Program-made: the position numbers and the translations under genes
Shown here: positions 35,080-46,893 of the stretch, in pieces
Numbering within the stretch: position 1 is the stretch's first letter
How the letters are laid out: the number at the start of each line of letters is the position of its first letter
Notes under the pieces: generated by a model
Databases searched by the model: none
Seen by the model: only the letters and a program-made list of their open reading frames with translations
Told to the model about the DNA's origin: nothing
Assembly: GCA_033239125.1 (NCBI GenBank)
Contig: BSWB01000005.1
Location: 50,142,993-50,206,992, forward strand
Source: Fagopyrum homotropicum
Lineage: Eukaryota > Streptophyta > Magnoliopsida > Caryophyllales > Polygonaceae
Reading direction: 5' to 3'
Length of the DNA stretch: 64,000 bases

Positions 35080-36453
35080 CTATTCGAGTGCGGTGGGCGC
35101 GAACTCCTCAGCTTGGAGCTCCGGTGAATACTTCTTTAGTCGTTGACCGTTCACCTTAAAGCTTTCGCCCTTTTCACCCCATACTTCAACTGGAAAGAGA
35201 CGAAGTCTTGAATTGAAGAGGAGAACTTGATCTCCTTCTTTGAAGTCCAAGAGATGCTTCTCTCTCGCTTTTCTCGTGCTGAAGTTCAAATACTTCGTTG
35301 CCCGATACGCTTTGCGCTCTAACCACTTTCCTATTTTTCTTAGACATGTAGGAGGTAGTTTCAATTCTGTCATTATCAGAGCTTTCAATGGCTCTTGAGG
35401 AATGTTCGGTGGTACCTTAGGAGTGTCTAAGGCTTCAATCGCCTCATTACAATCCTCATCATCGCCTACATCCATAATACTCATAGAAAGAACTTTTTGT
35501 AATGGATCTTTGGAGAGAATAGAACATACCTCCTCTCTAGATGGCTCTTCGTCTTGGATATTGAATATATCCTCATCGAAAGCTGGCTCCTTCACTAGAG
35601 TGGAAAGAATGAACTCTACCTTCTCTTCTCCTATGTCGAAGGTGAGTCTAGCATTCTTGCAATCGACTATACAGCCGGAGGTTGTAAGAAACGGTCTTCC
35701 GAGAATGATCGGGACCGGACTATCTGCAGGAATGTCAAGCACAACAAAATCAATGGGAACAAAGAATTTACCAAGCTTGACAGGGACGTCTTCCACAATG
35801 CCGACGGGACGAGTTATGGATCGATCCGCCATGTATAACGTCATCTTCACCGGTTTAGGGTCTCCTAAAACGATCTTCCTGCATAAGGCAAGCGGAATGA
35901 TGCTCACGCTTGCTCCTAAGTCACATAATGCATCATATGTGACATCTCCCACTCCTATGGGAATACAAAATGACCCCGGATCCTTTAGCTTTGGGGGCAT
36001 CCTTTCTTTTATGGTCTTGATGAGATCCGATGAATCCGAACTCATCTTAACCTCTCCAAAATCTTCTAGCTTCCTCTTGTTAGAGAGGAGCTCCTTCAAG
36101 AACTTACCATAAGCTGGCATACCTACAATGGCATCAATGAAAGGTATGTTAACATGTAGTTTGCTCATGAGTTCAATGAACTTACCAAATTGTTTATCTA
36201 GACGCGCTCTCGCTCTAGATTGAGGGAATGGTAGGGGAGGTTTGTAAGCTGGAGGAGGAACGTAGACATCTTCCTTCTCCTTCCCCTTCTCTTTGTCTTT
36301 CTCAACGGAGACTTCAACAAACTTAGGCTGTGGGTCGGTAGTTGTCACTCCGCTCCTAGTTGTGATTGCCATCACCCTTCCCTTGGGGTTGTCCTCCGTT
36401 TTTCCTGGAAGTTTCCCTTGATTCCTAGGAACTTCCTCCGCATGAGTCAACAT
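35080..36453 (-). pseudogene. A2 protease fused to the integrase tail (RT deleted)
   Basis: An open frame of 457 codons. It starts with a Pro/Lys-rich linker and continues into a retroviral-type aspartic protease: DALCDLGASVSIIPLALC, MADRSITRPVGIVEDVPVK and PIILGRPFL. Instead of RT, RNase H and the integrase core, it passes after ELKLPPTCLR straight into a C-terminal integrase end, with HLLDFKEGDQVLLFNSRLRL and GESFKVNGQRLKKY. The large deletion kept the frame. In Athila relatives the Asp of DLGA serves as catalytic residue and is present. The frame is the same as gag and is separated from it by stop codons at 36697-36699 and 36472-36474. Confidence 0.88.
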
Positions 36454-36696
36454 TTGGTTTTCTAAAACCTTTTAGGCTTTATCAACCTTAGTTTTGTGAT
36501 CATCAACCTTGATAATGCGGTTCTCTAACCCTTGAAGCTTACCCAAAATTGTCTCCAACATGGGATCGGGCTTCTCCTTCCCCGAAGAACTTCCACCATT
36601 AGATGTTTGCCCCTGGCTTTTCAAAGGAATGGAAGAAGAGGAAGGTGGAGTTAGTGAATTTTCTGAATTGGAAGAATAAGAATTACCGGAATTTTG

Positions 36697-38082
36697 TTAA
36701 TTGGGACGCCAATTGTTGCTGTTTGAACCCCTATTGTTGTTCCAATTGTTGTTCCGGTTGTTGTTGTTGTTCCAATTATTCCGGTTGTTGTTCCGGTTAT
36801 TGCGGTTTGTATTCTCACCATCGTTGTGATTGTTGTTGTTGCCCAAATAGCTAACATCCTTCCCGTTTTGTTTTGGGAAGTTGGTTTTGATAGCTTCCTT
36901 CAACTCCTTAATCTCATTGTTGAGAGAAAAGATTTGAGTTTGAGCTTCCTGAGTCAACTTTGCTCCTTGCTCCACACGGTTCACCTCCACTTTCCGGTGG
37001 GAATACTTCTCTATGACCCTCACTTGCTTCTCAATGAAGTCCCAAGCGTCATCTTCCCTCATGTCCATGAATGTACCACATGAGAGGGATTGGAGCTTGA
37101 ATTGTGTTTCCACATCCAGCCTCTTGTAATATATCTCTAACAGCGCTAATTTGGATATGCCAAGATGAGGGCAATCCAAGAGCAAATCTTTAAATCTTTC
37201 CCAATATTGAAATAAACTTTCGTTAGTTCTCATGGAAAAAGCATTAATTTTACCTCGCATCTCCACCGTTTTGGATGGCGGAAAGAATTTGGTGAGGAAC
37301 TCCGCTGAAAGGTCTTCCCATGTGTCTAGTTTCCCATTAGGAAGAGCTTGATACCAAGACAATGCTTTCCCTTTCAAGGAGAAAAAGAAAGGCTTGAGTT
37401 TATAGCTGTTGGTAGTTGCGTTCTTCGGCTTCATCGTCTCCATCATAATCTCGAAATTTTGTAGATGTTGGTGTGGAGATTCAGCGCTTGTCCCACCAAA
37501 TTGATTTTGGCGAACAATGGTAATAACTTGCGGGTTGAAGCTAAACCTTGCATCATCAGCATCAAAATTCACACCTAAACGGCGTGGTTGCTGCGTTGGA
37601 TCCATCCTTTGGCCAAGAGTTCTTGGCTCCTCATCCACACGGTCTACCCTTGCATTCCTAGGTGGAACACGTCGGTTGGTAGCTGGCCGTGGAATAAATG
37701 GATTCACATTGATCGTTGGATCAATGTCCTCTAATGGCGGCATGGAAGAGTCACTATCATAATCGGAAGAATGATGTCTAACCGATCGTGAGGGTCTCCT
37801 TGAGGATTTCCTGCTCTTCTTCTTCTTCTTAAGATCACTTAGTTCCATCCTCATTTGGAACATCATGTCAGATAGATCATCAACTTTTGATTGATGACGA
37901 TCCATCTCTTCTCTACGAGTCCTTTCACTCCATTGGAGTTGAGCTTCCTTTTCTGCCAACTCCGTTTGATAATCACGTTCTGCCTCTTCAACCATTTTCT
38001 TTTCCTTGCGCTTTCTCCTTAAATTCCTCTCAAGCTCTTGATCAAGAGGTAAGAGGTCTTCGGTGTTCCTAAACCTGCGCAT
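36697..38082 (-). CDS. A2 gag protein (Athila lineage)
   Basis: 461 codons from an ATG about 80 bp after the primer site. Residues 1-150 are charged and contain a long coiled-coil-like stretch (KRKEKKMVEEAERDYQTELA onward). The retrotransposon-gag core follows at about 195-350, with SLKGKALSWYQALPNGKLDT, FLTKFFPPSKT and SLFQYWERFKDLLLDCPHLG. The C-terminus (about 410-461) is an Asn-rich tract. It replaces the usual zinc knuckle, which I do not see. The frame closes with TAA at 36699-36697, but the same frame is open beyond it, so this stop may be a mutation. Confidence 0.85.
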   Translation of the reverse strand: MRRFRNTEDLLPLDQELERNLRRKRKEKKMVEEAERDYQTELAEKEAQLQWSERTRREEMDRHQSKVDDLSDMMFQMRMELSDLKKKKKSRKSSRRPSRSVRHHSSDYDSDSSMPPLEDIDPTINVNPFIPRPATNRRVPPRNARVDRVDEEPRTLGQRMDPTQQPRRLGVNFDADDARFSFNPQVITIVRQNQFGGTSAESPHQHLQNFEIMMETMKPKNATTNSYKLKPFFFSLKGKALSWYQALPNGKLDTWEDLSAEFLTKFFPPSKTVEMRGKINAFSMRTNESLFQYWERFKDLLLDCPHLGISKLALLEIYYKRLDVETQFKLQSLSCGTFMDMREDDAWDFIEKQVRVIEKYSHRKVEVNRVEQGAKLTQEAQTQIFSLNNEIKELKEAIKTNFPKQNGKDVSYLGNNNNHNDGENTNRNNRNNNRNNWNNNNNRNNNWNNNRGSNSNNWRPN

Positions 38083-38160
38083 ACACTTGAAAAGAGATCA
38101 AATAACAAGAGCTAAGCTCCCAAGCTTGACAACCAGAAACCGAATTCGGCCTAAACCAAA

Positions 38161-38178
38161 TCCCCGGCAACGGCGCCA
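38161..38178 (-). other. A2 primer-binding site (tRNA-Asp type)
   Basis: On the element strand this reads TGGCGCCGTTGCCGGGGA, six bases after the 5' LTR. It is the primer site complementary to the 3' end of tRNA-Asp that is typical of Athila elements. It is intact. Confidence 0.92.
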
Positions 38179-38184
38179 AAAACT

Positions 38185-39965
38185 TGTTCGCTCCTACCGG
38201 TGTGTGCAAATAAGCTTTAAATTTATAAAACTAGAAATCAAGCAAGCGAACCCGCAGTGTACGGATCGGCGTAGTAAAGCAAGAATTCCAGAGTATCGAA
38301 CACAGGGATTTGGGGGGAACAAATCCAGCAATCAATTATCAAGCAAGTAAATGTATGAAAGCTTAGCAAATTATTGGGAAAACAACAATCCTAAAGATCC
38401 AGGAATCCAGCTGTGGCAATCGATTCAAGATATACTAAAGATATATGGACAGAGTTGAGGTATGCAAAGGTATACGAATGTAAGGTAATTGTACGTTGAA
38501 GTTCCAAAAACCTTATATGACCCACCTAGAAGACACTCTCTATAAAGGTTGTTGAGGCTTCAGTATAGAAAGGTTCTAAAGGTAAGAATTAATGTCAAAT
38601 ACCCAAACTTGCAATCCAAGGATCAAGACTTAACTAAACCGATTAAGGTTGTGACACTCAAAATCGAGGTAGAGGTTGTTGAGGCTTCACTACAACCTAA
38701 AAAAGGCAAGCCTAAACTAAGTTAAAGCAAATCTTTAACTTTGGATCAAAGTAAAAGCAAGGTTCGCAAACTAAGGAAAAATCACGGGTAGTTTTGAGTT
38801 CCACGGCCGTGGTTCCTCAAGAACAGACCGTGGTTTAGGTTTGTCGGCGAGATTTCTCTAACTCTCAGGGTCCAATCTATTTACGAACGATCTATCATCA
38901 TCTAAGCCACAACTATCAACCCTTCACCTTAGAATTGCTAAAGGGTTTTAGCCAACAACAGTCATATTGATATCAAATTCAAGAATTAAAAGATTGAAAG
39001 ATGAAAACCTTCGAAACCCTTTAATAAACCTTAAGTCAATCTCAAATCCACAAATATCAATGATTATGCAACTCAGATTCGGAATCAACACAAACAAGTA
39101 ACAATCTAGATAAGAACGAAGAACGGGATGTCAATCCATCTTCAAATCAAACCTAGAAATCAAAGGCGTAACTTCCGCCAAGAACGATCTTCCAAACCTT
39201 CAAGCCTTTGCAAAACTCCGTTGCAAAATGGCAAATCTCCGCGCTTCCAATGGAAACCCTAAGCGAAGGTCGTCTCGATGCCTCAGCAGAGATCTTGACT
39301 CTAAGCCGTCGTTCCAACGAGGATCTTTCCGTGCGTAAGCGTCGCTTTTCGACCCTCTAAGCATGGATTGTATAAGCGCAGCCGTCAAATTCTCTCTTCT
39401 CCCCTCCTTTTATAGGTAAGGATAAAATGTGTCTTCGGGCCCATGTGCGTAGAAGATTGTGGCTTAAAATATTGCGTAAAAGATCGTCAAGATCACGGTC
39501 GTGGAAAGGTTTCCACGCCCGTGGTTTAGAGCATGGAAGTTGACCACGGATCTCATCAATCCTCCACGGCCGTGTAAGTTCCTGGAATGAACCACGCTTG
39601 TGCCACCAAAGTTCCACGGCCGTGGTTTAGAGCGTGGACCTTAGCACGGTCGTGATTTAGAGCGTGGAACACTCTTAGCTCGTAATTCCTCTTTGTTTTG
39701 TGTTATTCTTCATCTTCGCATCATCCTTAGCTCCTTTGTGTGTCCTCAATCCATGGACAAACTCAATCTATCTCCATTCTCTCTCAATCCGTTCGGAATT
39801 AGCTCTTAATTGCCTACAATCAACACAAAAGCTTATGTAGACCTCTATATCGACAATATAGACAAACTAGCTCACAAATGCATCAATGCTTAATCAATGA
39901 ACACCAATATGGATGAAATGCATCTAGAAAACGTGCCTAAAATATCACAATATTTCATGCTAACA
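38185..39965 (-). mobile_element. A2 5' LTR (Athila lineage)
   Basis: 1781 bp, partner of 29602-31383. It ends GCTAACA and is followed by ATCAT (39966-39970), the target duplication found also at 29597-29601. Perfect CCACGGCCGTGG copies lie at 38801-38812 and 39613-39624. A TATA-like TTTTATAGG lies near 39409-39417. Confidence 0.95.
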
Positions 39966-39970
39966 ATCAT

Positions 39971-42190
39971 CCTCGGTACACTTATGGAGTCCCACCATTT
40001 GTCTAGTGTACTCCTTTGTTACTTCATTCACTGGCCACGTCTCTCTGTAGAGATGGAACGTGTCGCCTTCGTAAATCTGTTACTAATAATATGGATAACA
40101 TCAAAACTCTTACTGGGTCTCAATCCCATCACAAGTCCACAAAAAAGTCCTCTCACTTCCACTACAACACTGGTAGTGGATGTGCTCATCTCTAGGTCAG
40201 TAACACTTTAACCTGATTTACTACTTCGTGGCGCCTCTTATTCATACATGGATGTACTAAAGAAGGTGTACTATGAGTGTACTGTAATCTTCTCCACTCG
40301 ACTCCGCATAAGCGGTTATACTGACGCAGTTGCGGTGCCTCGCCATGAGGCATCCTTCTATCAAGTTCCCTCAGGGTCAGGCAAGTTCCCTGTTTTTGTT
40401 GGACCTCATCCAACAAACCAGGTAAAATCCCTAAACTTGAAACTAACGTCCTTATCAGTAGTTGTAGGTCCAACTCTAACCAAGCTAGATCATTTTGAAA
40501 CCGAGACTGTACAACAATTCTAACAATCACCTTCTCTCGAGGTGTCTTCTTATTCAAGGCATCAGTGACCACATTCTCCTCGCCAGAATGGTACAAATCT
40601 CAAGGTCAGCGTCCTTGATCAACTCAAACCATCGATGTTGGCAGTTATTCAACCTTTATTGCATAAAAATATGCTTCAACCTCCTATGATCTGTGAAACT
40701 CTGCCACGAAATGTCACCCAGGTATTGTCTTCAAATCTTGTAACTTGAACTACCACCACTAACTCGAAATCATGAGTCGGGCAGTTCTCCTCATACGTTC
40801 TCAGCACCGTAGTCATGTGGTTCCCAGAATCTTCTGATTATCACCGAATAGAAGCAGAGGTCAAATGCTTCCTCTACTCTTTAGAGCTTTGACATACTAC
40901 TTCAACCACACAATTATGGTGGTCTTCCTCAGAAGACTCGTAAATGGATGCACAATCACATAGAATCCTTCCTCAAAGCGTTGGTAGCAATCGGTTGGGC
41001 CGAGAACTACGCATTCCCGTAACGTTCATCAGTATCATCCATAAGACTTCATACTTACTCCTTGTCACATCAATCATGATCCTACTGGCGGAATAACATG
41101 AACCTGAAGGTTACTTCTAGCATCTTAATTCACATTTAGAGAGTATAGCACACTGGCTTCTATCCCTCGGATTCTACAAAACCGTCCTCAAATAACCGGT
41201 ACGTTCCTCTCCGTTGTTAGAGTACACCAAAACGTCACCAATAAGGTCTACCACCAACTGATCAAGGAAGTAGATGAAGACACTGATCATCAACTCCTAT
41301 AACAACTACTAGGACGTTCCTTAACTCAAATGATAACACTACAACTCGTAGTGTCCATAACGGGTATGGAATGCTGTCCTATGCCCACGCTGCTCTCTCA
41401 TCCTTAGCTGATGATATCCTAAGCATACAGAAATCTTAAAAACACAATTGCTTCTCTTAGTTGATCCAACAAGTTGTTCATACGTAGCAATGAACGTGCT
41501 AGGGCGAACGGAGCCCGTCTCAAACCACTCTTCAAATTACTTCTTCAATTTCTAACAACTCAACAAGCCATATACCTCATAGGCCTTCTCCCAACCAGTC
41601 TCGTACCATATTTCAACACAATATCAAAGTCCTCACTCCACTGAGGTAATAGATTAGACGGTTTAGTAACACGTCTATAAGATCATAAACCACTGGAACA
41701 CTCTTCAGCGTGGAACTATCTCTTTCCTTCACGACATAACATTAGAAATCATCACATCCTTATTAACCTTGCTGCACATACGGTACTGTCGGCAACTTGC
41801 CTCTTCAAGGTTCATAACTTTGAAAAACCTCTACCTAGTCGATCTCAGTAGAGACTATAATAGTCCTCCTACTGCTATCTAAACCAACATGATATCTATT
41901 CGTCCACCACACACATAAAGACCTTCTCATGCACCTAAGGCATGACAAAGAAGTCTTCAAGCCATACACAAGTCCCTGAACAAAGGGAACAACCACATAT
42001 CTCGCGGGTACCTAATATCCGTAACTCGTAATCCTATAAAGGAAGATCTATCTTCTACTGTATCCACAGTTAACTATTAACACATGCATCGAAAGACAAG
42101 AGGTGCATAACACTCACAACAAACAAAACTCTACTAGGTAAACCATTAACAAGAATGGTACCTGTAACAACTAACACCCGAAGCTCTATT
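39971..42190 (-). pseudogene. Tekay-like pol remnant: RT, RNase H and integrase start
   Basis: Heavily decayed pol on the reverse strand. Recognisable pieces are DVLVYSNNGEE near 41235 (the RT active-site neighbourhood, where the usual DD reads GD), HIFMQ..LNNCQHRWFELIKDADLEI near 40660-40590, and YHSGEENVVTDALNKK at about 40594-40547. The last corresponds to the RNase H end. Near 39971-40190 only fragments of the integrase core remain before the A2 insertion. Stops are frequent in all frames. Confidence 0.8.
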
Positions 42191-42198
42191 GCATATCA

Positions 42199-43134
42199 TT
42201 ACTCAATCTCAGACCTATGCTCCTCAGGTATCACTGAGGTCATCGCCATAGCCTCCACTTCCACTCTTTCTGCATCGGAAAGAGGAAGGTCTTGATGAGA
42301 AGAAACACTACCTTGCTGACAAAAAGGGGCCAGATGGCCTAGTTCACCACAGGTGAAGCAAGTTATCGGTGCCATGGGGCACTCAAAGTGCACATGATCT
42401 GGATAACCACAGTTGAGACATATACGTCTCATCCCTGCCACTAGTATGGGTGGCTCCTCTACAATGCCAAGCTCAAAGGCTCTACCTTGAGCTCTTCTAG
42501 TATCCGTGGTACTCCTACCACGACCCTTACCTCTACTCAGCCTGGGAACGGATTCCTGAGTAGGCGAATGATCTGGGATTCTCTGCTGCCCCCGCGTCTA
42601 CTGCTGAGGTGTCTTCTGACCACCTCCCGTCACACTAGTAGAAATAAAACCCTGTCGTGATGCCACTCCAGTTTGCTTACAGAAAACAGCTCTGTGACCA
42701 TTTCTACAACAGGTAAAACAAGTCACTAGCGATCTTGGACACTGTGGTCGTACATGTCCAGGCTTCCCACAATTGTAACAAGTGCTCGTTTCACCAGAAG
42801 TCCGTGTGAAACGAGAAGTACTCAAACATCCACAAGTCGGGATCGGTTTACAACCCGAATATCCAACTTCATCTTTCACTGATTCAACCCGTTGTTTCTT
42901 CTCTAAACTAGAAGCTCCAGTCGATCTCACAGATGTTGGTAAATCCGGTGTAGATCTACCCGCTATCACCACCTCATATACTTGCTGCATATAGTCTTGA
43001 AATTCGAATCTACTCATGGAGACACGATCAACCTCTTCAAACTCGTTCTCTGCCATAGGCAACACATCAACGGATACTAGTCCTTGACTTGACACTACTG
43101 GAGGAAGAAGGGGTGTACCCCTATCTCGTCCCAC
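42199..43134 (-). pseudogene. Tekay-like gag, zinc-knuckle region, broken
   Basis: The reverse strand shows two ORFs. The first (43134-42598) has MSRFEFQDYMQQVYEVVIAG and the knuckle CYNCGKPGHVRPQC, followed by a second, knuckle-like CFTCCRNGHRAVFC. The next ORF (42441-42199) repeats the pattern with CLNCGYPDHVHFEC and CFTCGELGHLAPFC. Knuckles of the form CX2CX4HX4C bind nucleic acid. The N-terminal gag core expected upstream is missing, as only AT-repeat DNA lies there. Four knuckles in two pairs suggest an internal duplication. Confidence 0.85.
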
Positions 43135-43258
43135 TACAGATACTGCTCTAGTCTGAGCTATCTGTAGAATATACGCTCCTAACTCATAAGGCTATATATA
43201 TATATATGCCATATATATATAATACTCATTATTACATGCATACACATCAGCACATAAA

Positions 43259-43260
<2 letters not shown>

Positions 43261-43346
<86 letters not shown>
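43261..43346. repeat. (AT)n(AC)n microsatellite in the Tekay-like leader
   Basis: About 37 AT units (43261-43335) run into six AC units. A shorter AT-rich run is at 43192-43226. The array sits between the primer-binding site and gag. The apparent ORFs in both strands here (poly Tyr-Ile) come only from this repeat. Confidence 0.95.
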
Positions 43347-43347
<1 letters not shown>

Positions 43348-43509
43348 GTCGAGATCCTCAGATGGGTGACGACTTCTGTACATACTATCCCAAAACATCT
43401 GTTGCTTTAAAACCAAAATCCTTTAAAAAGTTAGACCCCATGTGGGTTCTGTTTATTTATCCACTCTACCTTTATTGTAGATAGAAAGTGCCATTGTTGT
43501 CAACCTAAG

Positions 43510-43521
43510 GCTCTCATACCA
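43510..43521 (-). other. Tekay-like primer-binding site (iMet type)
   Basis: On the element strand this reads TGGTATGAGAGC, one base from the common TGGTATCAGAGC, four bases after the 5' LTR. Downstream comes TTAGGTTGACAACA, shared with the site at 50641-50654. Confidence 0.88.
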
Positions 43522-43525
43522 ACTC

Positions 43526-45809
43526 TGTAACACCCCAAATCCACGGGACTTGGAGTGTCACATTGGGCTAGGATCTCACAATGGATCCAGACCCTAACTT
43601 GACAACAAGTTCACTGGATCTTACAACAAGGCACATGTAGATTAAAACCAAATACATAAAAGCTGCATATCATACATACAAAGAGTTTACAAACTCCAAG
43701 CCGAGTACAAAACAACATCATAAACCATAACCACAAAAAATACCCCATCCCACGCATCCTAATGTATAGAAGTCCTCGGCTGGTCACACCATCTAGCTCA
43801 CCCTACAATCTTCCTAACCTGCAGATCAACTACAACACGGTATACACCGTTAGCTACAGTAATGAAAAGCATGAAGGTAATAGCACAACCACACATCAAC
43901 ATCTCATACATGCAATGCCACACACATTCATTTATTATCTTTCATTACATTATTCCATTACTAATTCAACTTCTTTTGTAACACGAGGAACCTAAAGAAC
44001 CTCGTCCCTTTCCCCTTTAACACAGAGGTTTGCATGGGGGTGATCATCACTCGTCCCCCCTGTGTTATTGGCTTCCAAGCACCTCCTCCTAACCAGCAAG
44101 CGGAGACCGGTGGTTACCGCCCGTTATAATACACTTAGGCCAAATGAATGTAATAAATGGTCATCCTAGTCCGGTTTAGGTTATAAATGCACAATCATAT
44201 GAACACACACAACCATCACAATCATACAATCCACAACTGCACGCTAAGTAAGTCCTATGGACTTACCTGATATACTCGTAACCTGTACCACGTCGTAGCT
44301 TCCCCTTGGGGAAGTAATCAACGCCTGCAATAGCAAGACACACACAATCACATACTACAAAGGTTAGGAGACTCGTCTCACTAATCACAACCAACCTATA
44401 TCTGAAATCTAAACCTCAGATCCTCAACACATTCATAAATGCCTAAGGCATATCCTCAGCATAACATCTCATCATACTCGTACACATACTAAACCTTAAA
44501 GCCATAACCGATATCCATAACATCATCATGATCCTCCACTCATTCTGACACCTAGCATGCATCTAATCAATATTCCTCAATCTCAAATTTAATCCTAATT
44601 TAATTAATTAACCTTTAATTAATTATTTAATTTTCACCAGAATAATATAATGATCATAACAGAATTTCTAATTATCCATTTTGAAAAGCCTAAGGTCAAA
44701 TTAGGCCAAATCGTAGTACGGAAAACGAATAAATTCATAACTTTTTCGTTACTAACCCAATTGACGATCTGAAAGAAGATTCGGAATCAAAATGACGCAG
44801 GCTACGCATGTGCAACATCAAATTCACCTGAATCTGAGTCACGGAACTGTCTTGGTGACATATATGCTCGACCAGGTCTTCATCTGCTCGGAAATGCAGA
44901 AACTTGGTACCGATATGAAGAGAATGAAGAGAGGAATCCAGAAACTCAAACGGAATTGAAATCGTATTAGAAACGGAGAGTAGATCTAAGTTTGAAGTTT
45001 GAGAGAAATCAGAGCTTTTACGAGGAAACGTGAAAGGAAATGAATTAATAAACGATTTTCCTCTATTTTTAGCGAAGTCGATAATTATCCTTTAGCGAAG
45101 TCGATAATTATCCTTTAGCGAAGTCGATAATTATCCTTTAACCGATCCAATGACGGGTTGAACCCCCTTCTCCAAACTTCTCGAAATTGGAACAATAAAT
45201 CTTGAATATTGTAGGGATAATTATTCCACAATTGCCTCGGAAAACGTGTATTCCTAAGCCGTATTTCTTAGCCGTTAAGAAACGAAATAGCGACTCTTTT
45301 GGCCGTTTTGCCTTTCCATGTTATTTCATATCTAGGACATGTCCGATGTCTTGATCATTTCTCTCAAATGCATTTTTATTAATTGAAGCTCCCAAATGCT
45401 CCAAATGATACCGGAGGGTAAAAATAATTACCCGGGGGAAAAAGTGAAAATTTCACTATAAGCCCAAAATTACGCCAGGAACATAACGGTGAGACTTATA
45501 ACACTTACGCAATCTTCGCGAGTTATATGTTAATTACTATCACCGATTAAGTTAATCAACATTAATTAGAATTACCAATACTTAGTTGGTCTAGTGGTTG
45601 TGGTGCTAGACTCCTTAAGTGTTAGCCCGGAGATTCGAGTTCAAATCCTCCGGGAGACATGTATGGAAAAATTGGTATTGGGAGGGTATCCCCTTAATGG
45701 GCCACTATAAATACCCTATCCGGACGTAGGCGAAGCCGAACCGGAAACGTACCATTTCAAAAAAAAAAAAAAAAAAATTAATTAGAATTCAGAAATCTTA
45801 GCTATTACA
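43526..45809 (-). mobile_element. 5' LTR of the large Tekay/Del-like element
   Basis: 2284 bp, partner of 26028-28162. The + strand ends CTATTACA and then GTTTT (45810-45814), the target duplication. It is longer than its partner because of a SINE (45574-45776) and one extra 22-bp repeat unit (45071-45139). It is shorter at about 44636, where about 86 bp between two CACCAGAATAA repeats are lost. Confidence 0.92.
45574..45776 (+). mobile_element. tRNA-derived SINE
   Basis: About 200 bp with an A-box-like TTGGTCTAGTGGTTGTGGTG at the 5' end and a B-box-like GATTCGAGTTCAAATCC about 45 bp later, then a unique body and a 3' poly(A) of about 18. It is flanked by the 13-bp duplication ATTAATTAGAATT (45561-45573 and 45777-45789). 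The empty site exists in the partner LTR near 28128-28141. These are the hallmarks of a SINE copied by LINE enzymes. It is young, as both duplications are perfect. I do not name the family. Confidence 0.95.
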
Positions 45810-45814
45810 GTTTT

Positions 45815-46584
45815 GTCCTTCTTGGTTTGGTATTTGGTATTTTCTTTATAATATATGATCATGATTGGTTGAACTTCCTCTTTTGTCTAAGAATTATAAG
45901 ATCCTTGTAATGCTTTAATATATTGTTTGCATATATCTTATGATTGAGGTTTTGATATTGTTTCTTTTTAAAGTGTTTCACTCCACCTTTTGAAAACTTC
46001 ATAAAGGAGTGACGTTTTTTTATTGGGATAGATAAAACAAGTGAAGAGCCAAAAGTGAAGTTTGTTTTATTAGATCTATTGAAAAAAACTTGTTTTTGAA
46101 AGTACTAGTTTATCAAACTTCGAGGATTCCTTTGCAGCCGCAACGAGACCTTCCAAATCTTTGAATTAAGTAGTCTTTTATTCCCTCTTTAATCTAACCG
46201 TAAGATATTATTAGCTTAGCTTGAAGGTTGCCCTGAAGGAACCAAACTCTTGTAAGTTCTGTCCTTCTTAGTTTAATATATGGTCTTTGCTTAATATTTC
46301 ATCATTAATGGCTAAACTTCCTTTTCAAAGTGTTTCACCCCACCTTTTAAAAACCTCAGAAATGAGTGACATTTTTTATTGGTTTAGATAAAAGAAGTGA
46401 AGGACCAAAAGCGAACTTTGTTTTATTAGATTTTTTTTATAAAGGACTTTATTTTGAGATTACTCATTTATCAAACCTTCCAGGCTTCCTATACTCGCCG
46501 AACCGTTGTATTGAGAGCTACATGAGTTGGAAAGCACGGTCTTGGTTTGGCCCAAGACAATTTTAGATGGTTACTACTTTTAAG

Positions 46585-46647
<63 letters not shown>

Positions 46648-46893
46648 AATCATTATAGTGGGGATTCATGTTTCTTTACATCAACCTTCCACGCATTGCT
46701 ATACATCCAAAATTGCTTTGTTTGTCACGTTGCTTGTTCACTACTTTCTTTTATGCTTAAAATAATTAACTATTAGTGTTATCCAATTCAGACACAATCC
46801 TTGTGATTCGGTACCCGATTACACTACATCCGATCCCGTAATACTTATTATATTTAGGGAGGTCGTTATACTTTGGTAAAACTTCAACGATCA
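45815..46893 (+). mobile_element. Solo LTR of the A1 family, right part
   Basis: Continuation of 25317-26027 after the Tekay-like insertion. It ends GGTAAAACTTCAACGATCA, corresponding to the complement of the A1 LTR start at 48817. The flank at 46894-46898 (CTCGC) pairs with CTCGT at 25312-25316. No primer site follows, so it is a solo LTR. It contains a tandem duplication (about 46133-46500 repeats material from 25797 to 26027 plus 45815 to 46132) and an (AT)n run at 46588-46645. Confidence 0.8.
46588..46645. repeat. (TA)n microsatellite in the solo LTR
   Basis: About 28-29 TA units. Comparison with the related LTR near 49068-49085 (TTGATATATAAATATTG) shows that a short AT-rich run at the homologous place expanded here. 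Confidence 0.9.

Noticed and set aside
35402..36112. 236-codon + strand ORF
   Set aside because: It lies antisense to the A2 protease frame, which shows clear motifs. The + strand product is low-complexity and without recognisable features.
43192..43484. ORFs of alternating Tyr-Ile on both strands
   Set aside because: They arise only from the AT and AC microsatellite.
45590..45660. tRNA gene
   Set aside because: A- and B-box-like sequences are present, but no full cloverleaf with matching acceptor stem is visible. The unit continues into a unique body, ends in poly(A) and is flanked by a 13-bp duplication, so it is a SINE.
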